DNA of 64,000 nucleotides from Propionicimonas sp020161015 (GCF_964266745.1 NZ_CAXWGX010000028.1:186001-250000); one strand, 5' to 3'; shown: positions 43,313 through 52,693, counted from the stretch's first letter. Numbers and translations: made by a program. The notes: generated by a model not told the origin, from the sequence alone.

Positions 43313-43953
43313 ACTGGCTGCTGACGCACCTCGACGAGGTCGGCGGACTCATGGTCACCCATGCGGTCCTCTCGGTGATCCCGCTGGTGATCGGGCTCGT
43401 CGTGGCCGTCCCCCTGGGCTGGCTGGCGTGGCGCTACCGGCTGCTGCGCACCCCGCTCGTCGCCGGCACCGGCCTGCTCTACACGATTCCGTCGCTGGCC
43501 CTGTTCATCCTGATGCCCCTCGTGCTGGGCACGGGCATCCTCGACCCGCTCAACGTCGTGGTCGCCCTCAGCGTCTACACGGTCGCGCTGCTGGTGCGGA
43601 CGGTGGCCGACGGCCTGGCGTCGGTGCCGGACGAGGTGCTCCAGGCGGCCACGGCCATGGGGATCGGGCCGTTGCGCCGGTTCTTCGGCGTCCAGCTCCC
43701 GCTCGCCGTCCCGGTGATCGCCGCAGGACTGCGGGTCGCGGCGGTGAGCAACGTGTCGATCGTGTCGGTGGCGGCCCTGCTCGGCATCGCCCAGCTGGGC
43801 TCGCTGTTCACCGACGGCTTCGCCCGCAACTTCCTCGACCCGATCATCGTGGGCATCGTGGCGTGCATGGTGCTGGCGCTGGCGCTCGACCTGGCGATCC
43901 TCGCGGTCAGCAGGGCGGTCACGCCCTGGCTGCGGGTGGGGAGCCCCGCATGA
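43309..43953 (+). CDS. Osmoprotectant ABC transporter permease 1
   Basis: A 214-residue permease with five to six helices and an EAA-like loop (VPDEVLQAATAMGIGPLRRF, near 105). The motif LYTIPSLALFILMP is typical of OpuCB/ProW-type permeases for glycine betaine, carnitine or choline. GTG start overlaps the ATPase stop. Confidence 0.9.
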   Translation: MNWLLTHLDEVGGLMVTHAVLSVIPLVIGLVVAVPLGWLAWRYRLLRTPLVAGTGLLYTIPSLALFILMPLVLGTGILDPLNVVVALSVYTVALLVRTVADGLASVPDEVLQAATAMGIGPLRRFFGVQLPLAVPVIAAGLRVAAVSNVSIVSVAALLGIAQLGSLFTDGFARNFLDPIIVGIVACMVLALALDLAILAVSRAVTPWLRVGSPA

Positions 43954-44678
43954 ACCTGTTGTGGACGTGGCTGGTCGACCCGGCGCACTGGCAGGGCGAC
44001 GACGGCATCCCCGTGCGCATCGCCGAGCACCTCGCCTACTCGGGCGTCACGCTGCTGCTGGCCGCGGCGATCGGCGTCCCGCTGGGGCTGTGGGTGGGCC
44101 ACACCGGACGCGGGCGCGTGCTCGTGGTGAACCTGGTGAACGGCATGCGCTCGGTGCCGACGCTCGGCCTGCTCTTCGTCGCCGTGCTGGTGGTAGGGCC
44201 GCTGCTGGCCGGAGACATCGCCTTCGTCGTCCCGGCGATCTTCGTGCTCGTCGTGCTGGCCGTCCCGCCGATCCTCGCCGGGGCGTACGCCGGGGTGGAG
44301 GGTGTCGATCCGGGCGCACGGGACGCCGCCCGCGGCATGGGCATGCGGCCCCTCGAGGTGCTGGCGAAGGTGGAGGTGCCGTGCGCCCTCCCGCTGATCT
44401 TCAGCGGCCTGCGTTCGGCCGCGCTCCAGGTGGTGGCGACAGCCACGCTGGCGGCGTCGGTGAGCCTGGGCGGCCTCGGCCGCTTCCTCATCGACGGCCA
44501 GGCCTACCGCGACTACGGACAGATGGCCGGCGGTGCGCTGCTGGTGGCGGTGCTCGCGATGCTGGTCGACCTCGTCCTGGCCGGCGTCCAGCGCGTCGCG
44601 GTGTCTCCCGGCCTGGCGCCCGTCCCGACGTCGCGCCGCACCGGCCGGCTCTCCCGGCTCGTCCCCACCACGACCTGA
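43950..44678 (+). CDS. Osmoprotectant ABC transporter permease 2
   Basis: A 242-residue permease paralogous to its neighbour: NLVNGMRSVPTLGLLFVAV (near 65) and EAA loop VDPGARDAARGMGMRPLEVL (near 115). The C-terminus is basic. The ATG overlaps the previous stop by 4 bases. The two permeases probably form a heterodimer. Confidence 0.9.
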   Translation: MNLLWTWLVDPAHWQGDDGIPVRIAEHLAYSGVTLLLAAAIGVPLGLWVGHTGRGRVLVVNLVNGMRSVPTLGLLFVAVLVVGPLLAGDIAFVVPAIFVLVVLAVPPILAGAYAGVEGVDPGARDAARGMGMRPLEVLAKVEVPCALPLIFSGLRSAALQVVATATLAASVSLGGLGRFLIDGQAYRDYGQMAGGALLVAVLAMLVDLVLAGVQRVAVSPGLAPVPTSRRTGRLSRLVPTTT

Positions 44679-44706
44679 TCGACCCCACAAGGAAGAAGGA
44701 AGAGAG

Positions 44707-45630
44707 ATGAAACACCTCGCGATCGTGACCGCGGCCGTCGCCTCCCTGGCGCTGACCGCCTGCTCCTCGGGCAACCCGCTGGCCAGCTCCGCCCCGGCGA
44801 GCTCCGCACCTGCGAGCAGCGCCGCGGCGGTCTCCGTCGTGGTCGGCTCGGCCAACTTCCCCGAGAGCGAACTGCTGGCCGAGATCTATGCCGGGGCACT
44901 GAAGGCCAAGGGCGTCCAGGTGACCCCGAAGCTGAACATCGCCTCGCGCGAGACCTACGTCCCGGCCCTGCAGAACGGGGAGATCGACCTGATCCCCGAG
45001 TACACCGGCGCCTTCGCCACCTACCTGAACGCTGACGCCGACACCTCCACCGAGGAGGCCGCGCTGGCGTCGCTGAAGGCCGCGCTGCCGGACACCCTGG
45101 AGGCGCTCGAGCCGGCGTCCGCGCAGGACAAGGACTCGATCACGGTCACCCGGGAGACCGCGGACACCTACCAGCTGAAGACCATCGAGGACCTCGTCCC
45201 GGTGGCCAAGGACCTGGTGCTCGGCGGCCCGCCGGAGTGGAAGAACCGTGCGGCCGGTGTCCCGGGGCTGAAGAAGGTCTACGGGCTGGAGTTCAAGAGC
45301 TTCAAGGCTCTCGACGTGGCCGGCCCGCTGACCGTCCAGGCGCTGAAGAACGGCCAGGTGCAGGCGGCCAACCTGTTCACCACCGACCCGTCGATCAAGG
45401 CCAACGACTTCGTCTCGCTCGAGGACACCAAGAGCTTCTTCGGCGCCCAGAACGTGATCCCGGTGATCACAAAGAGCAAGGCGACGCCCGAGGTGGTCGC
45501 GGCGCTGAACGCCGTGTCGGCCAAGCTCGACACCGACACCCTCGCCGGGCTGGTGACCAAGGTCGTCGTCGACAAGCAGGACGCCGCAGCGGTGGCCGGC
45601 GAGTGGCTGAAGGCCAACGGCCTGGTCTGA
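44707..45630 (+). CDS. Osmoprotectant-binding lipoprotein
   Basis: A 307-residue OpuCC/OsmF-type binding protein. Lipobox LALTACSSG (Cys19), then an Ala/Ser/Pro linker with a short ASSAP repeat. The domain has VVVGSANFPESELLAEIYAG (near 45) and GEIDLIPEYTGAFATYLN (near 95), where ligand contacts are expected. It anchors outside the membrane and delivers substrate to the two permeases. AGGAAGAAGGAAGAG precedes the ATG. Confidence 0.9.
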   Translation: MKHLAIVTAAVASLALTACSSGNPLASSAPASSAPASSAAAVSVVVGSANFPESELLAEIYAGALKAKGVQVTPKLNIASRETYVPALQNGEIDLIPEYTGAFATYLNADADTSTEEAALASLKAALPDTLEALEPASAQDKDSITVTRETADTYQLKTIEDLVPVAKDLVLGGPPEWKNRAAGVPGLKKVYGLEFKSFKALDVAGPLTVQALKNGQVQAANLFTTDPSIKANDFVSLEDTKSFFGAQNVIPVITKSKATPEVVAALNAVSAKLDTDTLAGLVTKVVVDKQDAAAVAGEWLKANGLV

Positions 45631-45721
45631 CCCCGGATGGTCGGGATGGCTCCCCGGCGCTCGCTGCGGAGCCACCCGGCCGCGCACACAGGCGTAGCCT
45701 CCCTCCAGGAGGACTGGTCCG

Positions 45722-46603
45722 GTGTGGGTGGGATTCGCGTTCGGCTCGGCGGTGCTCGCCGGCCTGACGGCGGTGCTGGCCAAGATCGGCGTCCGGAACA
45801 CCGACTCCACCCTGGCGACCGCGATCCGGACCGTGGTGGTGCTGGTCGCGTCGTGCCTGATGGTGCTCGTCGTCGGGTCGCAGTCGCAGCTGGCCCACCT
45901 GTCGGCGTCGACGCTGTGGTTCCTCGTGCTCTCGGGGCTGGCGACGGGAGCGTCCTGGCTGTGCTACTTCCGGGCACTCCAGCTCGGCGAGGTGAACCGG
46001 GTGGCCCCGGTCGACCGCTCCAGCCTCCTGCTCACGGTGGTTTTCGCGATGGTCTTCCTCGGCGAGACCCAGCACCTGGAGACCCGGCTGCCCGGTCTGG
46101 CGCTGATCGGCGTCGGCACCTGGCTGATGGCAACCAACGGCAGGGCGGCGGAGGAACAATCCGGCCCACAGCCCGATGCGGTACCCGGGCAGGGCTGGCT
46201 GCCGTGGGCGATCGGGTCGGCGGTCTTCGCCGCGCTCACCGCGATCCTCGGCAAGGTGGGCATCAGCGAGGTCGAGTCGAACCTGGGCACCGCGATCCGG
46301 ACCGTGGTGGTGCTCGTGATGGCCTGGCTGATGGTGCTCGTGTCGGGCCGGCGGCACCGCCTCCGGGTGCCGCGGCGCGACCTGCTGTTCATCGTGCTCT
46401 CGGGGCTGGCCACCGGCGCGTCGTGGCTGTGCTACTTCCGCGCGCTGCAGGAGGGACCGGCGAGCGTGGTCGTGCCGATCGACAAGCTCAGCATCGTGTT
46501 CACGGTCGCCTTCTCGCTGTTCGTGCTCAAGGAGCGGCTCTCCGGCCGGTCCGCCCTCGGCCTGGCGCTGCTCGTCGGTGGCACGCTGGCGATGCTCGCC
46601 TGA
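45722..46603 (+). CDS. EamA/DMT-family transporter
   Basis: A 293-residue membrane protein with ten predicted helices in two EamA halves. The halves are unusually alike: AIRTVVVLV and LSGLATGASWLCYFRALQ occur in both (near residues 38/65 and 195/225). AGGAGG (45707-45712) lies 9 bases before the GTG. DMT proteins export or import small metabolites; substrate unknown. It is convergent with ilvA and abuts its stop. Confidence 0.88.
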   Translation: MWVGFAFGSAVLAGLTAVLAKIGVRNTDSTLATAIRTVVVLVASCLMVLVVGSQSQLAHLSASTLWFLVLSGLATGASWLCYFRALQLGEVNRVAPVDRSSLLLTVVFAMVFLGETQHLETRLPGLALIGVGTWLMATNGRAAEEQSGPQPDAVPGQGWLPWAIGSAVFAALTAILGKVGISEVESNLGTAIRTVVVLVMAWLMVLVSGRRHRLRVPRRDLLFIVLSGLATGASWLCYFRALQEGPASVVVPIDKLSIVFTVAFSLFVLKERLSGRSALGLALLVGGTLAMLA

Positions 46604-47854
46604 TCAGACCAGGAAGCGGTAGAAGGGGCTGTCGGAGGCGACCACCTCGAACGTGATCGGGCTGGCGTCCATCTTCATCAGCAGGTCGCCGAACGAGGCC
46701 GGGTCGCCCAGCTCGATCCCGACCAGCGCCGGGCCGGTCTCGCGGTTGCTGCGCTTGACGTACTCGAAGTGCGTGATGTCGTCGTCCGGCCCGAGCACCT
46801 CGTCGAGGAACCGCCGCAGGGCGCCCGGCTCCTGGGGGAAGTTGACCAGGAAGTAGTGCTTACGACCCTCGTACACCAGCGAGCGCTCGAGGATCTCCGC
46901 GTAGCGGGAGACGTCGTTGTTGCCGCCGGACACGATCACCACGACCGTCTGGCCGGGCTCGGGCTGGAACAACCCCAGGCTCGCCGCGGCGAGGGCGCCC
47001 GCGGGCTCGGTCACGATGCCCTCGATCTGGTACAGCGCGAGCATCTCCGAGCAGATACGGCCCTCCGGCACCGGGTAGAGCGCCGGTCGCCACCGCTCCA
47101 CCACGCGGTAGGTCACGTCACCCGCCCGGCGGACGGCGGCGCCGTCCACGAAGGTGTCGAGCGAGGCGAGCTCCACCGGCCCGCCGGCGGCCACCGCGGA
47201 GATCATGGACGCGGCCCCCGACGGCTCGGCCCCCACGACCTTCGTGCCGGGGTGTCGCTCGCCGAGGTAGGCCAGGCAGCCGGAGATCATGCCGCCACCG
47301 CCCACCGGCGCCACCAGCACGTCGGGTGCAGAGCCGAACTGCTCGACGATCTCGAGCGCCACGGTGCCCTGCCCGGCGATCGTGCGGACGTCGTCGAACG
47401 CCGGCACCACCGTCGCGCCCGTCCGCCCCGCCTCGCGCAGCGCTGCCTCGGCCGCGTCGTCGTAGGTGTCGCCGGTGACGGCGAGCTCCACCAACCCTTC
47501 GCCGAGGGCCAGGATCCGCTGCCGCTTCTGGCGCGGCGTGGTGGCCGGCACGAAAATGCGCCCGCGGATGCCGAGCCGCGCACAGGCGTACGCCACACCC
47601 TGGCCGTGGTTGCCGGCGGACGCGCACACCACGCCGGCCGCCCGCTGCTGCTCGTCGAGCTGGGAGATCAGGTTGTAGGCGCCGCGGATCTTGTACGAGC
47701 GGACCGGCTGGAGATCCTCGCGCTTCAGCCACACGGACGCGCCGGTGGCGGCGCTGAGTCGCTCGTTGAACTGGAGCGGGGTACGGGTGACCACGCCGGC
47801 CAGCCGCTCCGCGGCCTGCTCCACCGCCCGGGCATCGATCGTCACGCGGCTCAT
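46604..47854 (-). CDS. ilvA: Threonine ammonia-lyase
   Basis: A 416-residue PLP enzyme converting threonine to 2-oxobutyrate, the first committed step to isoleucine. PLP Lys55 lies in SYKIRGAYN, and the phosphate-binding loop is GGGGMISG (near 185). The last 85 residues form one ACT-like domain (HYFLVNFPQEPGALRRFLDE), which can carry isoleucine control. It is shorter than the E. coli enzyme (514 residues) but normal for actinobacteria. Confidence 0.92.
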   Translation of the reverse strand: MSRVTIDARAVEQAAERLAGVVTRTPLQFNERLSAATGASVWLKREDLQPVRSYKIRGAYNLISQLDEQQRAAGVVCASAGNHGQGVAYACARLGIRGRIFVPATTPRQKRQRILALGEGLVELAVTGDTYDDAAEAALREAGRTGATVVPAFDDVRTIAGQGTVALEIVEQFGSAPDVLVAPVGGGGMISGCLAYLGERHPGTKVVGAEPSGAASMISAVAAGGPVELASLDTFVDGAAVRRAGDVTYRVVERWRPALYPVPEGRICSEMLALYQIEGIVTEPAGALAAASLGLFQPEPGQTVVVIVSGGNNDVSRYAEILERSLVYEGRKHYFLVNFPQEPGALRRFLDEVLGPDDDITHFEYVKRSNRETGPALVGIELGDPASFGDLLMKMDASPITFEVVASDSPFYRFLV

Positions 47855-47920
47855 TGTGCACCGGCCCGCCGCCCGCGGACGGCGCGCACGCCGGGCGACC
47901 CGCGCCGGTGAGACGCGGCG

Positions 47921-48211
47921 TCAGCGGTGGGGGTTGGTGGCCTTCCCGTCGAGCCACAGGGTGTCGGACGGGTCGGAGTGCGTACCGCCGGAGTTCACGT
48001 GCCGGTCGCTGATCACCGGGCCCTTGGTGATGACGTGGACGAGCGCCATGGCGTGCCCGCGTCCCAGGCCGTGGTCGGCGGCGAGCCAGGCGACGATCTC
48101 ACCGGCCTTCGTCGACGGGCCGAACCCCTTCTGCGCGGCAAGGTCGACGAGCTGGCGCGGGGTCAGCCCCGTCTTGTCCTCGATGGTGTCGAGATACGCC
48201 TGGAACGACAT
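47921..48211 (-). CDS. DUF4287 family protein
   Basis: A 96-residue protein beginning MSFQAYLDTIEDKTGLTPRQ, the DUF4287 hallmark, with GEIVAWLAADHGLGRGHAMALVHVI in the middle (two motifs). Small helical cytosolic protein; function unknown. GGAGGAGG precedes the ATG. Follows rmuC on the same strand with a 33-base gap. Confidence 0.88.
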   Translation of the reverse strand: MSFQAYLDTIEDKTGLTPRQLVDLAAQKGFGPSTKAGEIVAWLAADHGLGRGHAMALVHVITKGPVISDRHVNSGGTHSDPSDTLWLDGKATNPHR

Positions 48212-48244
48212 CGGACCTCCTCCGCCCGGCGCGCGTGCGCCGGC

Positions 48245-49756
48245 TCAGGCAGTCTGTACCCCGCCCTCGGCCGGCGTCGAGTGCTCGCGGACCAGCAGGT
48301 CGTCCAACGCCGGCTGCGGGCGGGCCAGCAGCTCCTCGCTGCTGCGGCGCCCGATGAGGGGTGTGACCAGGGCCGCGTCCTCCACGAGCTCGGTGGCGGT
48401 GATCGGCCGCACGGCGGCGTCCGAGCCGTTGACCGCGGGGAGCTGCTTCTCGGTCACCTTCAGTTCACGGAGCTTGCGGGCGGCCGGGAACACCCGTCCC
48501 TCGATGGACCCGACGGCGTCGTTGTACGCGCCGACCGCGGACGTGAGGGAGCGGCCCACCTTGTCGAAGTGCTTGCCGAGGGTGCCCAGGCGGTCGTACA
48601 GCTCCCGGCCCACGCTGAACACCTCCTGCGCCGACTCGGCGAGAGCCGCCTGGCGCCAGGAGAAGGCGATGGTCTTCAGCATCGCGATCAGCGAGCTCGG
48701 GGTGGCCAGCATGACCGCGCGCTCGGAGGCGTACTCCAGGAGCGAGGGCAGCTGGTTGAACGCCTCCGCCGCCAGGGCCTCGCTGGCGAGGAAGAGCACG
48801 ACGAACTCCGGGGTGCCCCCGCCGTCGGCCTTGTAGTAGTCCTTGCGGGACAGCTGGTCGACGTGGGTCTGCACGTTCTTCGCGAACTGGCCGAGCAGCC
48901 GGGCGCGGTCGCCCGCGTCCTCGCTCTCCTGCGCGTCGAGGAAGGCGCTGAGCGGCACCTTCGAGTCCACGTAGATGAACCGGCCCTCGGTGAGCGTCAC
49001 CTTCAGATCGGGACGGATCGTCGCCCCGGTCGTGGTCTGGGTGGTCTGCTGCTGGACGAAGTCGCAGTGCTCCACCATGCCCGCGAGCTCCACCACCCGC
49101 TTGAGCTGGAGCTCGCCCCAGGCACCCCGGACCTGCGGCTTGCGCAGGGCGGTGACCAGCGCGGCCGTCTCGCGCCGCAGCGTCTCGCCGGTGAGCTTCA
49201 CCTCGCTGACCTGGTTGCGCAGGTCGGTGGCCATCGCCACCCGCTCCTTCTCCACCTCGGTGAGGCGGTCGTTGAAGCGCTGGAGGCTCTCCCGCACCGG
49301 GGTGAGCAACTGGTCGGTGGCCTGCTGACGGGCCTGCGCGGACTCGTCGAGCCGGCGTGCCTGGTGTTCTGCGGTCTCCGCGGACAGCGCCTTGAACTGC
49401 GCGACCAGCTGCTCGCGGTCGGCGGCGATCTCCTCCGCGCGCCGCACGGCGGCGTCGCGCTCGGCGCGGCTGCCCGCGACCTCCGCGCGTGCCTCGGCCA
49501 GGTCGGCGAACGCGGACGCCCGCTCGGCGCGCGCCTGGGCCGCCTCGCCCTGCGCCACCGCGACGCCGAGCTGCACGCGCGCGGTCTCCGCGCGTGCCTG
49601 GGCTGCCTCTGCCCGTGCCTGCGCAGCCTCCGCCCGGGCCCGCTCGGCCTCCGCGTCCTGCGCCGAGGCGTCGCTGCGCGTGCGGGCGCGAACCAGCACC
49701 CACGTGAGAAGGGCACCCACGAGCATGCCCACGACCAACCACGCCAACGACTCCAT
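48245..49756 (-). CDS. rmuC: DNA recombination protein RmuC
   Basis: A 503-residue protein. One N-terminal membrane helix (residues 4-21), a long coiled coil very rich in Ala/Arg/Glu (about 30-165, with repeats of AEAAQAR), then the RmuC nuclease-like domain (about 190-440) with GAWGELQLKRVVELAGMVEH and VYVDSKVPLSAFL-type FIYVDSKVPLSAFLDA. It is thought to limit DNA rearrangements. The ATG at 49756 gives the membrane anchor; the longer in-frame start has no family similarity. Confidence 0.9.
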   Translation of the reverse strand: MESLAWLVVGMLVGALLTWVLVRARTRSDASAQDAEAERARAEAAQARAEAAQARAETARVQLGVAVAQGEAAQARAERASAFADLAEARAEVAGSRAERDAAVRRAEEIAADREQLVAQFKALSAETAEHQARRLDESAQARQQATDQLLTPVRESLQRFNDRLTEVEKERVAMATDLRNQVSEVKLTGETLRRETAALVTALRKPQVRGAWGELQLKRVVELAGMVEHCDFVQQQTTQTTTGATIRPDLKVTLTEGRFIYVDSKVPLSAFLDAQESEDAGDRARLLGQFAKNVQTHVDQLSRKDYYKADGGGTPEFVVLFLASEALAAEAFNQLPSLLEYASERAVMLATPSSLIAMLKTIAFSWRQAALAESAQEVFSVGRELYDRLGTLGKHFDKVGRSLTSAVGAYNDAVGSIEGRVFPAARKLRELKVTEKQLPAVNGSDAAVRPITATELVEDAALVTPLIGRRSSEELLARPQPALDDLLVREHSTPAEGGVQTA

Positions 49757-49827
49757 GGCTCGATCTTGCCGGTCGCCTCCGACAGTTCCGCTGAGGCTCG
49801 CTCGGGGGCGGCCGGATGCGGGTCGAA

Positions 49828-49833
49828 TACACT
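49828..49833 (+). promoter_or_regulatory. Possible -10 box upstream of the two-helix membrane protein
   Basis: TACACT, 29 bases before the GTG at 49863, in the rmuC divergent gap. No -35. Confidence 0.25.
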
Positions 49834-49862
49834 CCCCGCGAGGTCGAAGAAGGGCGGGGACG

Positions 49863-50426
49863 GTGGACGGTGCCGAGGACGGTGACGCCGGGCTGCCGGC
49901 CGACGCATCGCGCGTGCCGCTTCCGGCGGGGCTCGTCGCGGTCCCCGCGCACGGCGCCGGGGCCGTCGGCGCGCTGCTGAAGCGCCCGGCCCGGTGGTGG
50001 CTGTGGGTGAAGGGGGCGGCCTGGGCCGCCGGCGCCGTGCTCGGCGTCTCGCTCGCCGTCCGCAACGCCGCGTCGCCGTGGGGTGTGGCCCTCGCTCTCC
50101 TGATCACGGCCGTCTGCGCGGTGATGGCCGGCGGCGACCTCGCCCTGGCGGTGCGCGGCGGGCGTCCGGTGCTCGTGGTCGACGCGACGGACCTGCACGT
50201 CCTGGTGTTCTTCAGCCGGGTCTCGGTGCGGCTGTCGGCGATCACCCGGATCCGCGTCTACCGCAGGGACATGGTGATCACCGCGCCGGGAGGCATCGCC
50301 CACCGCGGGCGGCCGGGCCGGGCCCGCTCGACGAGCCTGGGCAACCTGCGCGTGCTGGAGGTGAGCGGGGAGGATCTGGCCGGCTACCTCTCGGCGAGGG
50401 CGGACGCGGCCGGCGCGCCCCGCTGA
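49863..50426 (+). CDS. Hypothetical membrane protein, two helices
   Basis: A 187-residue protein with two adjacent membrane helices (about 45-66 and 72-90) and a soluble C-terminal domain of short strands (VLVVDATDLHVLVFF, VSVRLSAITRIRVYRRDMVIT). This resembles bacterial PH-like membrane-associated proteins, but I do not recognise a family. The GTG start is set by GGGCGGGG just upstream; the frame is open far upstream only as an rmuC shadow. Confidence 0.68.
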   Translation: MDGAEDGDAGLPADASRVPLPAGLVAVPAHGAGAVGALLKRPARWWLWVKGAAWAAGAVLGVSLAVRNAASPWGVALALLITAVCAVMAGGDLALAVRGGRPVLVVDATDLHVLVFFSRVSVRLSAITRIRVYRRDMVITAPGGIAHRGRPGRARSTSLGNLRVLEVSGEDLAGYLSARADAAGAPR

Positions 50427-50448
50427 GCGGGCTGTCGCCCCGAAGGTG

Positions 50449-50454
50449 CAGACT
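50449..50454 (+). promoter_or_regulatory. -10 box, leaderless aminopeptidase promoter
   Basis: CAGACT ends 7 bases before the ATG at 50462, almost the same context as ispH. Confidence 0.4.
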
Positions 50455-50461
50455 GGGCGCC

Positions 50462-51721
50462 ATGCCCGACGCCACCGCAGCACAGGACCTCGCCGCCTTC
50501 GTCTCCGCCTCCCCGTCCAGCTACCACGCCGCGGCGGAGGCCGTCCGCAGGCTGTCGGAGGCCGGCTTCACCGAGCAGCGCGAGACCGACCCGTGGCAGG
50601 CGGGCGGTGCGCGGTACGTCGTCCGCGACGGCGCGGTCATCGCCTGGCGCACCCCGGAGGCGGTGGACGGGCCGGTCGGCTTCCGCATCGTCGGCGCCCA
50701 CACCGACTCCCCGGGCTTCAAGCTGAAGCCGGAACCGTCCTCGTACGCGTTCGGCTGGTCGCAGGCCGGCATGGAGGTGTACGGCGGCCCGCTGCTGAAC
50801 TCGTGGCTCGACCGCGAGTTCGGCCTGGCGGGACGGGTGGTGACGCGCACCGGCGAGGTGCACCTGGTGTCCACGCCGCCGTGGCTCCGCGTCCCGCAGG
50901 TCGCGCCGCACCTGGACCGCAGCGTCAACGACAACCTGCACCTCGACCGGCAGGCGAGCCTGAAGCCGGTGTTCGGCACCGCCTCCCTCGACGTGCTGTC
51001 CGCCGTGGCCGGCCTGCTGGGGCTGCACCGCGACGAGATCGACTCCCACGACCTGTTCTCCGCGGTCGCGGAGGCGCCGGCGATCATCGGCGTGACGGGG
51101 GAGTTCCTCGCCTCCCCGCGCCTGGACAACCTCTCCAGCGTCCACGCGGGCGTGGTCGCGCTGACCGGCACCCCGGCCTCCGGGCAGGTGCAGGTGCTGG
51201 CCTGCTTCGACCACGAGGAGATCGGCTCGGACTCCCGCAGCGGCGCGTCCGGGCCGTTCCTGGAGAGCGTCCTGCTGCGCATCGCGGACGGGCTGGGCTG
51301 GGGCAGCGACGGCTACCACCGGGCGCTGGCGGCGTCTTTCGTGATCTCGGCGGACGCGGGCCACGCGATCCACCCGAACTACCCCCACCTGCACGACCCC
51401 GACCACCGGCCGACGGTGAACGGCGGGCCGCTGCTGAAGGTGAACGCCAACCAGCGCTACACGACCGAAGGTCCCTCGGCCGCCCGGTGGCTGCGCGTCT
51501 GCCGGGCCGCCGGCGTGCCCACCCAGCCGTTCGTCTCGAACAACGCCGTGCCGTGCGGGTCGACGATCGGCCCCCTCACCGCGACCCGCCTGGGCATCGA
51601 GAGCGTGGACGTGGGCATCCCGCTGCTCAGCATGCACTCCGCGCGCGAGCTGTGCGGCACGCAGGACCCGCAGTGGCTGGCCCAGGCGCTGACCGCGTTC
51701 TACGCCGGCGCGGACACCTGA
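50462..51721 (+). CDS. M18 family aminopeptidase
   Basis: A 419-residue zinc aminopeptidase (aspartyl aminopeptidase type). Metal and catalytic regions are GAHTDSPGFKLKP (near 78), PRLDNLSSVHAG (near 221), CFDHEEIGSDSRSGA (near 248) and LLSMHSAREL (near 390). These enzymes form large cytosolic oligomers that trim N-terminal acidic residues. Its last 22 bases overlap the convergent HAD gene. Confidence 0.92.
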   Translation: MPDATAAQDLAAFVSASPSSYHAAAEAVRRLSEAGFTEQRETDPWQAGGARYVVRDGAVIAWRTPEAVDGPVGFRIVGAHTDSPGFKLKPEPSSYAFGWSQAGMEVYGGPLLNSWLDREFGLAGRVVTRTGEVHLVSTPPWLRVPQVAPHLDRSVNDNLHLDRQASLKPVFGTASLDVLSAVAGLLGLHRDEIDSHDLFSAVAEAPAIIGVTGEFLASPRLDNLSSVHAGVVALTGTPASGQVQVLACFDHEEIGSDSRSGASGPFLESVLLRIADGLGWGSDGYHRALAASFVISADAGHAIHPNYPHLHDPDHRPTVNGGPLLKVNANQRYTTEGPSAARWLRVCRAAGVPTQPFVSNNAVPCGSTIGPLTATRLGIESVDVGIPLLSMHSARELCGTQDPQWLAQALTAFYAGADT

Positions 51722-52608
51722 GTGGCCCGCTCCAGCGGGAGCGGGACGAACAGGTGCGGGAAGCCGTCCTCGACGACGATCGGCAGGCCGTCCGGCTCGA
51801 GCCGCAGCAGGACGAGGTCGTCGTCGGCGAGGTCGGAGTAGAAGCGCTCCCGGGTGCGGGTGAGCTGCCCGGCGAAGGAGAGGTGCACGAACCCCTCGGC
51901 GTCGTACCCGAGGCCCCGTCCCGACCACGGGTAGGAGCCGGTCGCGAGGGCCCGTTCCCACTCCTCGCGCGGCGCCCAGTGGTACACGGGGACGGAGAGT
52001 GCCCGTCGCGGGGGCAACAGCCCGAGCGCGACGAGGTCGTCGCGGAGTGCGTCCGCGGTGCGGAAGTGGAGGCCGTGCAACCCGAACGCACGGGCGGCGG
52101 CGACGTTGGCGGGGGAGTCGTCGACGAACACCGTCGCGGCGGGCTCGAACCCCGCGCGCTCGCAGGCGATCGCGAAGATCCGCGGGTCGGGCTTGATGAC
52201 GCCCTCGCGCCCGGACACGACGATGTCGCGGAAGCGTCCCAGGATCCCGAACCGCTGCCGGGCGTACGGGAACAGTTCCCCTGACCAGTTGGTCAGAGCG
52301 GTGGTCGGGACGCCGGCCTGGCCGAGTTCTGCGATCACGGCGCCCGTGCCGGGCACCATGCCGGTGAGCGTGGCGGCGAAGTGCGATCGGTAACCGCGGA
52401 TGGCCACCTCGTCGCCGGGGTGGAGGGAGACCAGTTCGTCCTCGGCGGCGGCGAGGCTGTCGCGCCCGTCGTTGCCGCGGTTCCACTCGTGGAAGCCGAT
52501 CCGCTCCATCAGGCGCGGCACCTCCGCCGCGTCCACCACCTGCTCGAAGGCCCGCTCGGGCACCCACTCCAGCACGACCCCGCCGAGGTCGAAGATCACC
52601 GCGTCCAC
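51700..52608 (-). CDS. HAD-superfamily hydrolase fused to DUF952
   Basis: A 302-residue two-domain protein. Residues 1-200 are a HAD-IA phosphatase: nucleophile motif VIFDLGGVVLEW (the usual DxD second Asp is Gly here), TTALTNWSGELFPYA with the motif II Ser/Thr-type residue, and KPDPRIFAIA then FVDDSPANVAAARA. Residues about 208-298 match DUF952 (VYHWAPREEWERAL, GFVHLSFAGQL). The GTG at 52608 starts exactly at the HAD motif. HAD proteins with FDLGG occur in the haloacid dehalogenase-like/YihX group. Confidence 0.85.
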   Translation of the reverse strand: MDAVIFDLGGVVLEWVPERAFEQVVDAAEVPRLMERIGFHEWNRGNDGRDSLAAAEDELVSLHPGDEVAIRGYRSHFAATLTGMVPGTGAVIAELGQAGVPTTALTNWSGELFPYARQRFGILGRFRDIVVSGREGVIKPDPRIFAIACERAGFEPAATVFVDDSPANVAAARAFGLHGLHFRTADALRDDLVALGLLPPRRALSVPVYHWAPREEWERALATGSYPWSGRGLGYDAEGFVHLSFAGQLTRTRERFYSDLADDDLVLLRLEPDGLPIVVEDGFPHLFVPLPLERATQVSAPA

Positions 52609-52679
52609 GCACCCATCCTGTCGCAGGTCGGAGCGTCTTCCGCGCAAGGGCGTGGGCGAACCTGCGTCCCCGCGACCGA

Positions 52680-52685
52680 TAGGCT
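52680..52685 (+). promoter_or_regulatory. -10 box, leaderless ychF promoter
   Basis: TAGGCT ends 8 bases before the GTG at 52694. Confidence 0.4.
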
Positions 52686-52693
52686 TGGCCGAC

